From: an uncultured Myxococcales bacterium | GTDB lineage: Bacteria; Myxococcota_A; Polyangia; Nannocystales; Nannocystaceae | Assembly: GCA_902826865.1 (NCBI GenBank) | Contig: CADEGN010000008.1 | Location: forward strand, 1 to 64,000 | DNA: 64,000 nt | Direction of reading: 5' to 3' | In this document: piece after piece, positions 35,607-44,481 of the stretch | Layout of the letters: each line of letters begins with the position of its first letter | Numbering within the stretch: the first letter of the stretch is position 1 | Program-made: the position numbers and the translations under genes | Notes under the pieces: model-generated | Databases searched by the model: none | Seen by the model: only the letters and a program-made list of their open reading frames with translations | Told to the model about the DNA's origin: nothing

Positions 35607-36671
35607 ATGTCCGCGCGCGTAGGCGGCAAGCGCCCGACCGTTTGCATCCTCCATGTCGGAGGCACGATTGGGATGACGCGCACGCCCGACGGTCTTCGTC
35701 CGGTGCCTGGCCTGCTCGAGCAATACCTTGCGGTGATGCCCGAGCTGCGTGGGCCCGAGGTCCCGCTGCATCACGTCGAGCGGCTCGATCCGTTGCTCGA
35801 CAGCGCCGAAATGGGTCCGGCGGACTGGGTTCGGATCGCGACGGCGATCACCGAGCGCGATGACGAGTTCGACGGTTTCGTTGTGCTCCACGGCACCGAC
35901 ACGATGGTTTACACCGCGTCGGCGCTCAGCTTCCTCCTCGCCGGGTTGCGTAAGCCGGTAATTATCACCGGCTCGCAACTGAGTTTGGAGCATGTTCGTA
36001 GCGATGGGCGCGAGCACATCATTACGTCGCTCATCATGGCCGGGACGCTTGCGATCCCCGAGGTATGCATTTACTTCGCGTCGCGGCTGCTCCGCGGCAA
36101 CCGTACCCAGAAGATCCACAACAGCGACTTCGTCGCGTTCGGTTCGGGCAACTTGCCGCCGCTCGCGACGGTAGGCGTGGGAATCGCCGTTGCTGAACAC
36201 CTCGTGCGCCCGCCCGGTGGTGGATTGTCCGAGCGACCCAACTGGCATCGGCACCCCGAGGTCGCCACGCTCCGGGTGTTTCCCGGGATGTCGCCCGCGG
36301 TGCTCGATGGGCTGCTCGACACCGGCGTCGAGGGACTGGTCCTCGAAACCTACGGCGCCGGGACGTTACCCACGGGGAGCGGTTTGATCGAGGCGCTCAG
36401 CCGGGCGACCAGCCGAGAGCCGCCGATCGTGGTGGTCAACTGCTCGCAATGCCATGGTGGAATCGTCCGGCAAGATGTCTACGCCGGTGGTCGCAAACTC
36501 ACCGCCGCCGGCGTCGTGTCTGGCTACGACATGACGCCCGAAGCCGCACTCACCAAGCTCTACTGTCTGCTTGCGTCGGGGAAACCGGTGGCTCAGATTC
36601 GTGAGCGCATGGGCACCGATTTGGCGGGCGAGCTCGACCCGCGAGCCGCCGAGCGCGAGGCGGGTACATGA
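35607..36671 (+). CDS. ansA: Type I L-asparaginase
   Basis: A 354-residue asparaginase converting asparagine to aspartate and ammonia. The nucleophile Thr is in HVGGTIGMTRT (Thr20); the second active-site motif HGTDTM holds Thr97-Asp98. FASRLLRGNRTQKIHNSDF near 155 and ETYGAGTLP near 250 are further family signatures. There is no signal peptide, matching the cytoplasmic type I form. ATG 35607 fits the family N-terminus; the longer open frame upstream is non-coding. Its stop overlaps the downstream thioredoxin-like gene by 4 bases. Confidence 0.93.
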   Translation: MSARVGGKRPTVCILHVGGTIGMTRTPDGLRPVPGLLEQYLAVMPELRGPEVPLHHVERLDPLLDSAEMGPADWVRIATAITERDDEFDGFVVLHGTDTMVYTASALSFLLAGLRKPVIITGSQLSLEHVRSDGREHIITSLIMAGTLAIPEVCIYFASRLLRGNRTQKIHNSDFVAFGSGNLPPLATVGVGIAVAEHLVRPPGGGLSERPNWHRHPEVATLRVFPGMSPAVLDGLLDTGVEGLVLETYGAGTLPTGSGLIEALSRATSREPPIVVVNCSQCHGGIVRQDVYAGGRKLTAAGVVSGYDMTPEAALTKLYCLLASGKPVAQIRERMGTDLAGELDPRAAEREAGT

Positions 36672-37201
36672 ACTGCCGTGCGCTTGCGTTGATCCTCGCC
36701 CTTGGCTGCGGCGGGGGAGAAGCTGCGCTGCCGCCGAGCAAGGCGACGGCTGACGCGGCAGCGGATCCCGACGCACCGATCGCCTACGACCTTCGCCGCC
36801 TGCGACCGCGCGACGGCGAGACACTCGGCGAGATGTTTGATCGCAACTTCGCAAAGGCCCGGGGCGAGGGCAAACAAGTCGCTGTGTTGTTCTCGGCCGA
36901 CTGGTGCGAACCGTGCCGTATTCTCGATCTCGAGCTCGGCAATACTCACCCGCGCAAGGCAATCGGTCACGTCCGGATCTTCGAGATGAAAGAGGAGGAT
37001 TGGGGGGCGGCGACGAGGCTTGATGAGCTCGCGGCTCTCCGCAAGCGGTGGTATGGATTTGACGATTCGTATCCTGTCTTGGTTGTGCTCGACGCCGACG
37101 GCAAGCCTCGCGAGGAGATGAAAGACGCGATCGCTCGGTTGCAAGCGGCGGGCGTCGATGCGAGCCTTCCCAACTGGTTTGCCGGGTTTGCCGGGACGTA
37201 A
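36668..37201 (+). CDS. Exported thioredoxin-fold protein, probably a lipoprotein
   Basis: A 177-residue protein with a short signal (MNCRALALILALGC; Cys14 a possible lipidation site with a weak lipobox). A thioredoxin-like domain follows at about 45-160, with VAVLFSADWCEPCRILDLEL (active CxxC Cys80-Cys83) and the cis-proline region YPVLVVLDADGK. The CEPC pair suggests reductase or thiol-disulfide exchange activity outside the cytoplasm. The family resembles DUF255/thioredoxin-7-like proteins. The ATGA overlap with asparaginase makes a two-gene unit of unclear logic. Confidence 0.82.
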   Translation: MNCRALALILALGCGGGEAALPPSKATADAAADPDAPIAYDLRRLRPRDGETLGEMFDRNFAKARGEGKQVAVLFSADWCEPCRILDLELGNTHPRKAIGHVRIFEMKEEDWGAATRLDELAALRKRWYGFDDSYPVLVVLDADGKPREEMKDAIARLQAAGVDASLPNWFAGFAGT

Positions 37202-37381
37202 GGGCCACCGGTGCCGCTGTCAGCACCTGCAGTCTGCAGCGAGCCCGGCACTCCGATCGATGCCAGTGACGCGACTTCGTCGCGGAAGATGGCGATTCCC
37301 CGACTTTGTACGCTAGTGCAAGCCCCACTACCGCGCCAAGCTGACGATGCTAGGCGCGTGGTCTAGGACGAGCGGGGCCGC

Positions 37382-38581
37382 TTAGCTAATGAAGAGATAA
37401 TGCACGCTGTCGTCTGGCGCGAGCACGTAGACGCCATATCCCGAGCGGGTATCGCGGATCGTTGGGATTGCCCAGTACACGATGCCACCAGAGATCTCAG
37501 ACTCGGCCTCGGTCACTGCGTCAGACAGAGACATCGACTGCGTCTGCACGAGCGTGAGGTCTCGAGCCGAGCGATTGACATGCTCCTCATCGGGGACATC
37601 GAACTTCGTCTCGGTGGCGACGTAGGTCGCTGCCGTGGGGTCACCCTGGAGCTCGAAGAACGTCTGGCGCTCGGCATCAATCGAGAGCGGCTCCTTGACT
37701 GGATAGATGCTTAGGACGAGCTTGCCGTCGCCGCCGATTTCGTACTTCGCTTCGATCACGCCTGGATATTTTTCCAACGTTTGGTTCAGCGCAGTCGACA
37801 TACTGACTTGCGCGGTGCGTACTACCGTCGGATCGGGCAGCTTGGGGACACGAAGATCGGTCGCCTCGGGGCCGGGACCCGTGCCCAGATCGATCGTTTG
37901 GTGGGCGCTGCTGCCCGCCCCGTCGATGAAGGAGTAGAAGGGTTGGTCGTCGACCAGTGCCCACACGCCATAGCCGGCCCGCATGTCCTGAATCGTCGGG
38001 ATCGCCCAGTACACCGTCCCAAACGGGTCGACCTCTGCCACCGCATCTTCAAGCGAGAGCTGCGAGAGTTGGATCAACGTGAGATCGCGCGAGGATCGAG
38101 TGAGGTGCTTGAAGTCGTGGAACGTCTCGGTCGGCGGGGCCCACGGTTGGGTCGCGTCGCCCTTGAGTTCTAGGAACGTGGTCCGCTCCGCATCCAACGC
38201 GACCGAGGTCACTGGGTACGTGCTCAGCAAGAGCTTGCCCTTCTTTACCTCGAACTTCGCCTCGATGACCGGGCCAATGCTCGCGGAGGCCCTCAGGCCC
38301 TCGGCCATCGTAATCGTGGCGGTGTTCATGACCGTCGGATCCTCGCCGAGCTCGGGCCGTCGCGCGTCCGTCGCGCAGTCCTCGTCGAGACGGAGACAGA
38401 AATCGTCGCAGACCCCGTCGCCGTACCAATCGAACTCCTCGCAGAAATCCCGGCTAATGTCGGTCTTGCCGAGCCCGCTGTCCTCCTCCTTGGTGAGCTC
38501 TGATTCTGAGCCCGCCGCGGATTGGGTACACGCACCGATTGCAAGTAGAGAAACAGCCAGAAGGAAGTGTTGCGAAGTCAT
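37382..38581 (-). CDS. Lipoprotein with two copies of a PepSY-like domain
   Basis: A 399-residue lipoprotein (lipobox AIGAC, Cys18) with an N-terminal acidic, cysteine-containing segment (CEEFDWYGDGVCDDFCLRLDEDC) reminiscent of short calcium-binding or disulfide loops. Two repeats of about 140 residues follow (roughly 85-230 and 255-399). Each has a VIEAKxE strand pair, a LLLSTYPV or LVLSIYPV strand, RSxRDLTLxQ and GxVYWAIPTIxDxRxGYGV. The repeats resemble PepSY-type domains that modulate peptidases, but this is a weak fold guess. An RBS AGGAAAC precedes ATG 38581. Confidence 0.75.
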   Translation of the reverse strand: MTSQHFLLAVSLLAIGACTQSAAGSESELTKEEDSGLGKTDISRDFCEEFDWYGDGVCDDFCLRLDEDCATDARRPELGEDPTVMNTATITMAEGLRASASIGPVIEAKFEVKKGKLLLSTYPVTSVALDAERTTFLELKGDATQPWAPPTETFHDFKHLTRSSRDLTLIQLSQLSLEDAVAEVDPFGTVYWAIPTIQDMRAGYGVWALVDDQPFYSFIDGAGSSAHQTIDLGTGPGPEATDLRVPKLPDPTVVRTAQVSMSTALNQTLEKYPGVIEAKYEIGGDGKLVLSIYPVKEPLSIDAERQTFFELQGDPTAATYVATETKFDVPDEEHVNRSARDLTLVQTQSMSLSDAVTEAESEISGGIVYWAIPTIRDTRSGYGVYVLAPDDSVHYLFIS

Positions 38582-38757
38582 TGTGGTTTCCTGGTTGGTT
38601 TGCCCGCAAGGAGAGGTCCCGCGGATGGGTCGAGCGGCGGAGTAGCCTCCGTGCCAGCGACTCGGTATTTGTCATTTCAACACGATGAGTGCACGAGCTG
38701 AGGTGGCTCGATGGGCGGGAGATGAAGATCAGCGCCCGCGTGAAAACGAGATGAAGG

Positions 38758-38794
38758 GCGCCAGGCCGTTGCCGCCTCCGGAGTGGCCTGGCGC
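38758..38794 (-). terminator. Strong hairpin between the two lipoprotein genes
   Basis: GCGCCAGGCC (38758-38767) pairs perfectly with GGCCTGGCGC (38785-38794) across a 17-base loop, 14 bases past the stop of the 38809-39456 gene. It is likely the terminator of that gene, upstream of the next leftward gene. The following bases on the minus strand are only moderately T-rich. Confidence 0.55.
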
Positions 38795-38808
38795 GGCTTG
38801 CCGCCGAC

Positions 38809-39456
38809 TCACTGCTTTACAGCGAACGTACCCATGTTGACGTAACTGCCGGGATGCTCCTCGAAAGGAGTCCACGAGTTGTCACACACTGGTGGCGGCA
38901 CTTGAGAACGGTAGTAGCCAAAGTTCGAGCCGCCGTTGTCCCACCGGACCGTGCCATCCGGCATGTCGATCCGGAAGACAAACTTGAAGAACTGCAGGTC
39001 GGGAACAGGGATAAACGTACTCGAATGTTCCGTCTCTGCCGACCAGACGAAGGGGGCACTGGCGGGCATCGTCTCGTGCTCTTCAAACACCCACTCAAAA
39101 TGGGTGCTGGTCTGAGGCTCGCAGCCGAAACAGTTATTTGTCCCCGAGAACGCTCGCACCAGTGTGACGCTGGCACCCCATGGAATGCTGTGGTTTTCGT
39201 AGGAGATCTGATAGTCGACACTCTCGCCCGAATCGCACGTAGAAGGCGAGCCCTCCCCGCGATAGAACGACGAAACCCGGCCCTTGACGGTGGCTGTGCC
39301 GAGGGTGATGCCGCCGTCGGCCTTGCCCCCTCGGATGACTTTTCCGTCTAGATGCGGACCGTGCCCATCGACGACAGCTTCATCAGAACTGGGATCGCAG
39401 GCTGCAACCGTTGCGATCACGGCGACAGTGAAAACAAGGCGATACTCGTGGCGCAT
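38809..39456 (-). CDS. Secreted lipoprotein with a carbohydrate-binding-like domain
   Basis: A 215-residue lipoprotein with lipobox TVAAC (Cys20). The body (about 50-205) is beta-rich. It ends with FRIDMPDGTVRWDNGGSNFG, which resembles the WDNNxGxNY ending of CBM21/CBM53-type starch-binding domains. The match is short and could be coincidence. Four or five cysteines could form disulfides. It lies upstream of a separate lipoprotein gene and is probably transcribed on its own, given the strong hairpin after it. Confidence 0.7.
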   Translation of the reverse strand: MRHEYRLVFTVAVIATVAACDPSSDEAVVDGHGPHLDGKVIRGGKADGGITLGTATVKGRVSSFYRGEGSPSTCDSGESVDYQISYENHSIPWGASVTLVRAFSGTNNCFGCEPQTSTHFEWVFEEHETMPASAPFVWSAETEHSSTFIPVPDLQFFKFVFRIDMPDGTVRWDNGGSNFGYYRSQVPPPVCDNSWTPFEEHPGSYVNMGTFAVKQ

Positions 39457-39795
39457 CTGCTAAGAGTCCTTGGTAGGCGTTTGTAGGTGCCAACCTAGCT
39501 CATCGGAGCGATTTGGCCACGCCTAAACACCTGAAGTTTCCTTCATTCTCGCACGCTGCGGCCATGGAGCTTGCATGAATGACATTGCGCAGCGCGGACG
39601 CGCGGTGGGCTCCACCGTAACCGACAATCACCCGACCAAGGTCCGGCGAACAATCAGATCGTCGAAGTCTGTGACCGAATCGCCCTTGGTCCACAAGCCG
39701 GTCCAGCCGTGATCAATCAGCAGCGCTGCCGGGGATACGCCTGAATATGGCGACCCATGGCACAACACGAAGGGTGTGCCATTCCCCCGGCGCCA
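39457..39795. other. Intergenic stretch with no recognised gene
   Basis: This 339-base gap lies between the lipoprotein gene at 38809-39456 and the 3' end of the leftward response regulator gene. Short frames exist but lack starts and motifs. It should hold the lipoprotein promoter on the minus strand. No strong terminator for the regulator was found. Confidence 0.45.
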
Positions 39796-40479
39796 TCACA
39801 GACCCTCCGCCCGAACGGCAAATCCAACCCCACGCACGGTTTGCAGCAGCTTGATACTGTGACCATCGTCGACCTTGCGGCGCAGTCGGGCCATGTGCAC
39901 GTCGATCACGTTGTCCAGCGGAGTCGCGCGGGCCGACGCTCCCCAGACTTCCTGCGCGAGTGTCTCGCGAGAGGCCGGTTCGCCCTTGCGACGGAGCAGG
40001 CATTCAAGCAGGGCGAACTCACGGACGGTGAGCTGGATCTCGGCATCCGCGCGGGTCACCCGGCGCGTCACGAGATCCATCTCGAGATCGGCGACCTTGA
40101 GGCGCATGACCTGTGCACTGTGGCCGCGCCGGAGCAGCGCACGGATGCGCGCCAGCAACTCGCTGAACGCAAACGGCTTGACCAGGTAGTCGTCGGCGCC
40201 CGCGTCCAGTCCTTTTACACGTTCTTCCACGGCATCGCACGCGGTCAACACGAGTACAGCGATGTCCGATCCGTGCTTGCGGATGCCGCTCAGGATCTCT
40301 AGACCATCGCGATCTGGAAGCATCAGGTCCAACAGGACGAGGTCAAGGCGCTCAGCGTTCAATATGGCGAAACCGTCCTCGCCGGTCAGCGCGACGCGAA
40401 CCTCATACTGCTCCTGAATAAGTTCTTTTTCGATCGCTTGGGCGACCTTGAGCTCGTCCGCGATGACCAAGATCCGCAT
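39796..40479 (-). CDS. OmpR-family response regulator (orphan)
   Basis: A 227-residue two-domain response regulator. The receiver domain has acidic Asp8/Glu9, phospho-acceptor Asp51 (LVLLDLMLPDRDGL), Thr79 and Lys101 (YLVKPFAFSELLARI). The winged-helix DNA-binding domain (about 125-225) ends IDVHMARLRRKVDDGHSIKLLQTVRGVGFAV. Overall it resembles CusR/QseB-type regulators. No histidine kinase gene is adjacent, so its partner lies elsewhere. ATG 40479 (MRILVIADE) starts the receiver; the open frame upstream is not typical. Confidence 0.94.
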   Translation of the reverse strand: MRILVIADELKVAQAIEKELIQEQYEVRVALTGEDGFAILNAERLDLVLLDLMLPDRDGLEILSGIRKHGSDIAVLVLTACDAVEERVKGLDAGADDYLVKPFAFSELLARIRALLRRGHSAQVMRLKVADLEMDLVTRRVTRADAEIQLTVREFALLECLLRRKGEPASRETLAQEVWGASARATPLDNVIDVHMARLRRKVDDGHSIKLLQTVRGVGFAVRAEGL

Positions 40480-41557
40480 GTGCCAACCATCGCTTGGACG
40501 CACGCAATTCGCCGCGTTAGGCCCGGGCGCACTGGCGATCCTTGGCACGTGGGCAAGCGCCCGTCCAACCGAAGCGCAACCCGAGTCGCACCAGCGTCGA
40601 TCCCGCTTGTTCTTGAGTGTCGATCTCGCCCTCAACGAATGTCTCGCAGAGAGTTCGCGCAGCACATCGAGGCGCTGTGTTGGGACGTGCGTCGACGAGA
40701 GCGGCGTTTTGTCGTTTTCGTTTGGCTCGTCCTTCGTTGTCGACATCGGTGTCCTCAGCGTAGGGTCATCAGATCGCGAAGACGTGACGCGTTTGTCGCC
40801 CCAGGCGGGTCTCCATCCGCCCGATCAACGCCTCTCGCCTGCCCGTCGTCGAAGGCCGCCTGCACGTGGTTGCCCGTCACCACCAGCCAAGGGCCGTTGC
40901 CGCGGCGGTGCTCCCAGCGCAGGAACACGTTCGCGCAGGTGCGCGTAAGCCGAGGACGCGGGGACCACAAGAGCAGGAGGAGGAGTCGCACCCGCTGGTA
41001 CACTCCGTCCGCCAGATGAAACCACGATGAAGGTGGCTGATTCGGCAAAGGGGCGGGCGACACGGCTCGCCCGGCGACCTTCACCGCGGCTTCATCCAGG
41101 CCGCCCACCGACGATCGAGTTGCCTGGAGCCCGATTCCGCCTCCTGCTGGTGGATCCATGCGGTTGTCGTCGTCGCAGATCGCGGGACGCTCGCCGAGCG
41201 GGTGATCCCATGGTCGACACGGTCGATGGCGGCGCCGCCGCGCTCGCAGCTCGCGAGGATCAGGTCAGCGGCGTGATCGACGGATTCCTCGTCTGAGGGG
41301 TCCGCGAGGGGGGCACCGCGTTGGGCCGCGGCAGGGGTACGCCCCCGAAAATCACCGCGTCGGCCGCACCGAGAATCGCGCGGCGAGGCTGTTCCGATTT
41401 CCTCCTCCGCGCGAGGGACCGGGGGCCGCCGACGTCATTCCGACGCCGTTGGTGCGGACCCGTCCCGGCCCCAAAGCGTGCGGCCCCGCACCCTGATGGC
41501 CCGCCCGCGACGGAATCTTTCCCCTCGGCCGCGCGTGGGCTAACAACTGCCTAAGCG
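40480..41557. other. 1.1 kb region without an intact gene, possibly degenerate
   Basis: No open frame here shows a full domain or credible start. On the minus strand about 40870-41010 holds short, strongly GC3-biased, coding-like segments in two adjacent frames (see the candidate at 40755-41159), as expected for a frameshifted remnant. On the plus strand 41110-41295 holds similar short segments in more than one frame. The region separates a response regulator from a lipoprotein gene and may be a decayed gene pair. It should also hold the promoters of both flanking genes. Confidence 0.35.
40755..41159 (-). pseudogene. Possible frameshifted gene remnant
   Basis: In one frame about 40860-40960 reads FLRWEHRRGNGPWLVVTGNH with nearly every third base G or C, as in real genes of this genome. 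Just upstream, an adjacent frame (VVPASSAYAHLRE) looks more coding-like, as if one base had been gained or lost. No family was recognised. It may also be chance in high-GC DNA. Confidence 0.2.
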
Positions 41558-43390
41558 ATGCGCATCCTGACCGCGAGCTTCGCCGCTGCGATCGGCCTCG
41601 TTGGCTGTGACAACCAGGGCAGCGCCCGCGGCTCGGCGCGCGCGGAGTTCGAGCCGCGCAAGCCAGACCCGGGGGCCGCGGAGGCGCGCCCGGCCAAGGC
41701 CGCGGTACTCGCCGATCGCGCCGGAACCCGGGACGAAGCCCCTCCCGAGGTGCTCGGGGACGATCGCCCCGACGACGCACCCCTCGCAGATGAACCGGCG
41801 CCCCCTGAACCGCCACCCGACTACGGCTTCATCCACCCGAGTCGGCCGCCGCCCGAGGCGAGCGCGCTGACCGTCCATGCGCTGGCAGGTTTCGAAGTCG
41901 TCGCCATTCACGACGCTCCCGACGCCGAGTCGGCGAAGCTCGGTTACCTGCGCATCGGCACGCGCGTGAAGGTGGCGGACAAGGTCGAGGGCCCCGGATG
42001 TCCTAGGGGTTGGCACGCGTTGGCACAGGGAGGGTACGCGTGTGCAAGCAAGGGACTTGTCGTCGATCGCGCTCGCGAGCCGTTCATGCAGCATGCGCCG
42101 CCACCGCCGAAGGTGGACGAGCCTCTGCCGTACGAGTACGCGTACGTGAAGCGGTGGAACACTCCAATGTGGTGGCGCGTGCCGACGCAGGATGAGGTCG
42201 CGTCGGCGGAGGCGTTGCGCGAGGTTCGAGAGCGCGAACGCATCGCGGCGGAGGCCGGTGTCAGCGGCCAAGCGGCGAAGCCTGAACCGTCGGAACCTTC
42301 CGTTGTATCGACGAGATCCGACAAGCCCGACAAGCCCGACAAGCGGCCGCAGCTGCGTATGCCGGGGGAAGGGGCCGACGACGTCGCCAAAGATGACGGG
42401 GCTGGCGAGTTGCCTTCGGTCGACGACGACGACCCCGGAGACAAGGCAGCCACGAAGCCGGCCGCGAAACCGGCCGCGCAGCCATCAAGCGCGTCACCGC
42501 CGGCGGCCAAACAGCCCGCTCCTGAAAAGGAACTCATCCCTGCGGACCGGCTTCCACTGAGGCCCGAAAAGTCGTGGCTCGAGCGCGGCTTCTTCATCAG
42601 CGTCGGCGACAAGCTGAGCGAGGAGGGGCGCACCTGGTGGCGAACCGCGCGTGGGGCCTACGTCGAGGCGAGTGCGACCTACAAATACGGCGCCAAGGAT
42701 TCCGCCGGCGTGCCGTTGCCGGAGGGGGCGACATTCCCGTTCGGCTTCGTCATGGCCGATACCACCAAGTTGCTTGAGCTCGGTATCGACAACAAGCTCA
42801 AGGTTGTCGGTACCCTGGAAAAGCGGGCCTTTGTCGATCTTAGCGAGGCGATCGAGATCGCGGGCAAAAGCTACATGATGACCGACGAAGGCAAGCTGAT
42901 TCGCGCGGCGGATCTCCGCCTCGCCGATCAACAGGTCCTGCCCGACGGTCTTCAGCCGTGGGAGCGCTGGATCGATGTCAGCCTCGACAAGCAGATCCTC
43001 GTGGCCTACGAAGGTACGCGTCCCGTCTTCACGGCGTTGGTGTCGACCGGAAAAAAGGGTACCCAAGAGGAGTCGTTCGAGACGCCGACGGGTCGGTGGC
43101 GGATCCGCAGCAAGCACGTCACGACAACCATGGACGGCAATAGCGCTTCCGACGGCAACTACTCGATCCAGGACGTTCCGTGGACGATGTACTTCGACGG
43201 GAACTACGCGCTGCACGGCGCGTTTTGGCACCAAGGCTTCGGACGCGTGCGCAGCCACGGCTGTGTGAATCTCGGGCCGAGCGCAGCAAGGTGGCTGTTT
43301 TTCTGGACCACGCCCTTTTTGCCAGAGGGCTGGCACGGCGTGCACGCGCACGCGGGGAGCCCCGGCACCACAGTTATCGTGCGGCGCTGA
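41558..43390 (+). CDS. L,D-transpeptidase (YkuD) lipoprotein
   Basis: A 610-residue lipoprotein (lipobox LVGC, Cys17). A long Pro/Glu/Asp-rich region with low-complexity DKPDKPDK and AAKPAAKPAA segments covers about 20-85 and 220-320. An SH3-like segment lies near 105-170. The C-terminal YkuD domain (about 470-610) has YALHGAFWHQGFGRVRSHGC with catalytic Cys569 and His567, which forms 3-3 peptidoglycan cross-links or anchors lipoproteins. The periplasmic location fits. The start has no obvious RBS, but the N-terminal signal is convincing. It stands alone on the plus strand. Confidence 0.9.
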   Translation: MRILTASFAAAIGLVGCDNQGSARGSARAEFEPRKPDPGAAEARPAKAAVLADRAGTRDEAPPEVLGDDRPDDAPLADEPAPPEPPPDYGFIHPSRPPPEASALTVHALAGFEVVAIHDAPDAESAKLGYLRIGTRVKVADKVEGPGCPRGWHALAQGGYACASKGLVVDRAREPFMQHAPPPPKVDEPLPYEYAYVKRWNTPMWWRVPTQDEVASAEALREVRERERIAAEAGVSGQAAKPEPSEPSVVSTRSDKPDKPDKRPQLRMPGEGADDVAKDDGAGELPSVDDDDPGDKAATKPAAKPAAQPSSASPPAAKQPAPEKELIPADRLPLRPEKSWLERGFFISVGDKLSEEGRTWWRTARGAYVEASATYKYGAKDSAGVPLPEGATFPFGFVMADTTKLLELGIDNKLKVVGTLEKRAFVDLSEAIEIAGKSYMMTDEGKLIRAADLRLADQQVLPDGLQPWERWIDVSLDKQILVAYEGTRPVFTALVSTGKKGTQEESFETPTGRWRIRSKHVTTTMDGNSASDGNYSIQDVPWTMYFDGNYALHGAFWHQGFGRVRSHGCVNLGPSAARWLFFWTTPFLPEGWHGVHAHAGSPGTTVIVRR

Positions 43391-43468
43391 TCCGTCGGGG
43401 ATGATCGGGCCGTCGATTGCCCCGTCGAAAGACCCGGGGGCGCTGACTCGTGGCCCGCGCGAGCTCGA

Positions 43469-44059
43469 TCATACCGGCTCGGCGTAGCAGAACCATGGCG
43501 TGTTCCAGCACTGCCCTCCAAGGCAGTTGCCGCAGCTGCAGTCCGAGTCGCGCTCGCACATGGATCGCTGGCAGGTCTTGTCTTCGCAGTCGAACAACTC
43601 TGGGCACGCGAGCGCGCCGGGCTCGTCGCATGGGATGATCACGCAGCCGTGGGCGTCGCCGGTGGGAGCGCCTCCCTCACAACGCGATCCCTCTGGGCAG
43701 TCGTAACCGTCAGCGCATGGGATCGCCTCACACGTGACATTTGACCCGCAGCGCATGCCTTCGCCGCAGCTGGTGTCTGTGCATCTTGGCACGCAGACCG
43801 AGACTTCCCCGCAGCAAGGGTCTGTGCCCGTGTAGCAGGCTCCCGGAACCCCGTCGATGTCGGCGCACTCGTCGTTGCTTTGGCAGGCCGTGCCCATGGT
43901 CCACGGTTCGATGCAACCCCCAGCACCACCGCAGGGACCGGCGGCTCCGGGTGGCCCGCACACTTCAAACATCTCCGGGTCGCAGTCGGCGTCGGTCCGG
44001 CATCTCGTGCCATCGGGTTTGGTCGCCCCCGGGCAGTAGTCGAGCGTCGATGGTTCCAT
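43469..44059 (-). CDS. Cysteine-rich repeat protein, possibly missing its signal peptide
   Basis: A 196-residue protein with over 25 cysteines in repeats such as CRTDADCDPEMFEVC, CIEPWTMGTACQSNDEC, CGEGMRCGSNVTC and CERDSDCSCGNCLGGQC. These resemble the disulfide-rich surface proteins of myxobacteria, which normally carry a signal peptide and a Ser/Thr linker. Here ATG 44059 leads straight into the cysteine repeats. Upstream in frame only about 17 codons exist before a TAA, with no hydrophobic segment. Either export uses another route or the 5' end is broken by a frameshift or deletion. Confidence 0.65.
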   Translation of the reverse strand: MEPSTLDYCPGATKPDGTRCRTDADCDPEMFEVCGPPGAAGPCGGAGGCIEPWTMGTACQSNDECADIDGVPGACYTGTDPCCGEVSVCVPRCTDTSCGEGMRCGSNVTCEAIPCADGYDCPEGSRCEGGAPTGDAHGCVIIPCDEPGALACPELFDCEDKTCQRSMCERDSDCSCGNCLGGQCWNTPWFCYAEPV

Positions 44060-44481
44060 CGTGTCGCTTTCGGCGACGTTGCGACGCGATAAAATCGCCC
44101 TTGGCCCAACTTACTACCAGCTGCTAGCCCAACCATCTCCTCTACCATAGCCGCCGCCGAGGACCGGCTCAAGCATGCCAGCAGCCTTCGCACCACAGTT
44201 GAGGGCCGGCGCCGGCACCCAGCCAGACATCTCCCTTCACGTCGGCACATGCTCGAGAAGCCCCAGTCAAGGCAGCAGTGCGGTTCTGGCCATTCCAGGT
44301 GAGGCCCGCGGGCAAAGAAACCGACGAGAGCCAAGTTACGGGAGCAAGGGCATTGCTGGCGAGCAAACGCCAAGCAGCGAGCGGATCTCCATGATACGCC
44401 CGTTGTGACATCGTTGTCGCAACGCGCTGGGTTTGCGACGTACCATGGCACTCGCGAGCCGGACTGCTCGCGCGACGTCAC
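44060..44481. other. Intergenic stretch between divergent genes
   Basis: These 422 bases separate the leftward cysteine-rich gene from the rightward folB fusion gene. No convincing gene, RNA or repeat was found. If the cysteine-rich gene lost its 5' end, the remains of a signal peptide would lie here on the minus strand; none was seen. Promoters for both genes are expected. Confidence 0.45.
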
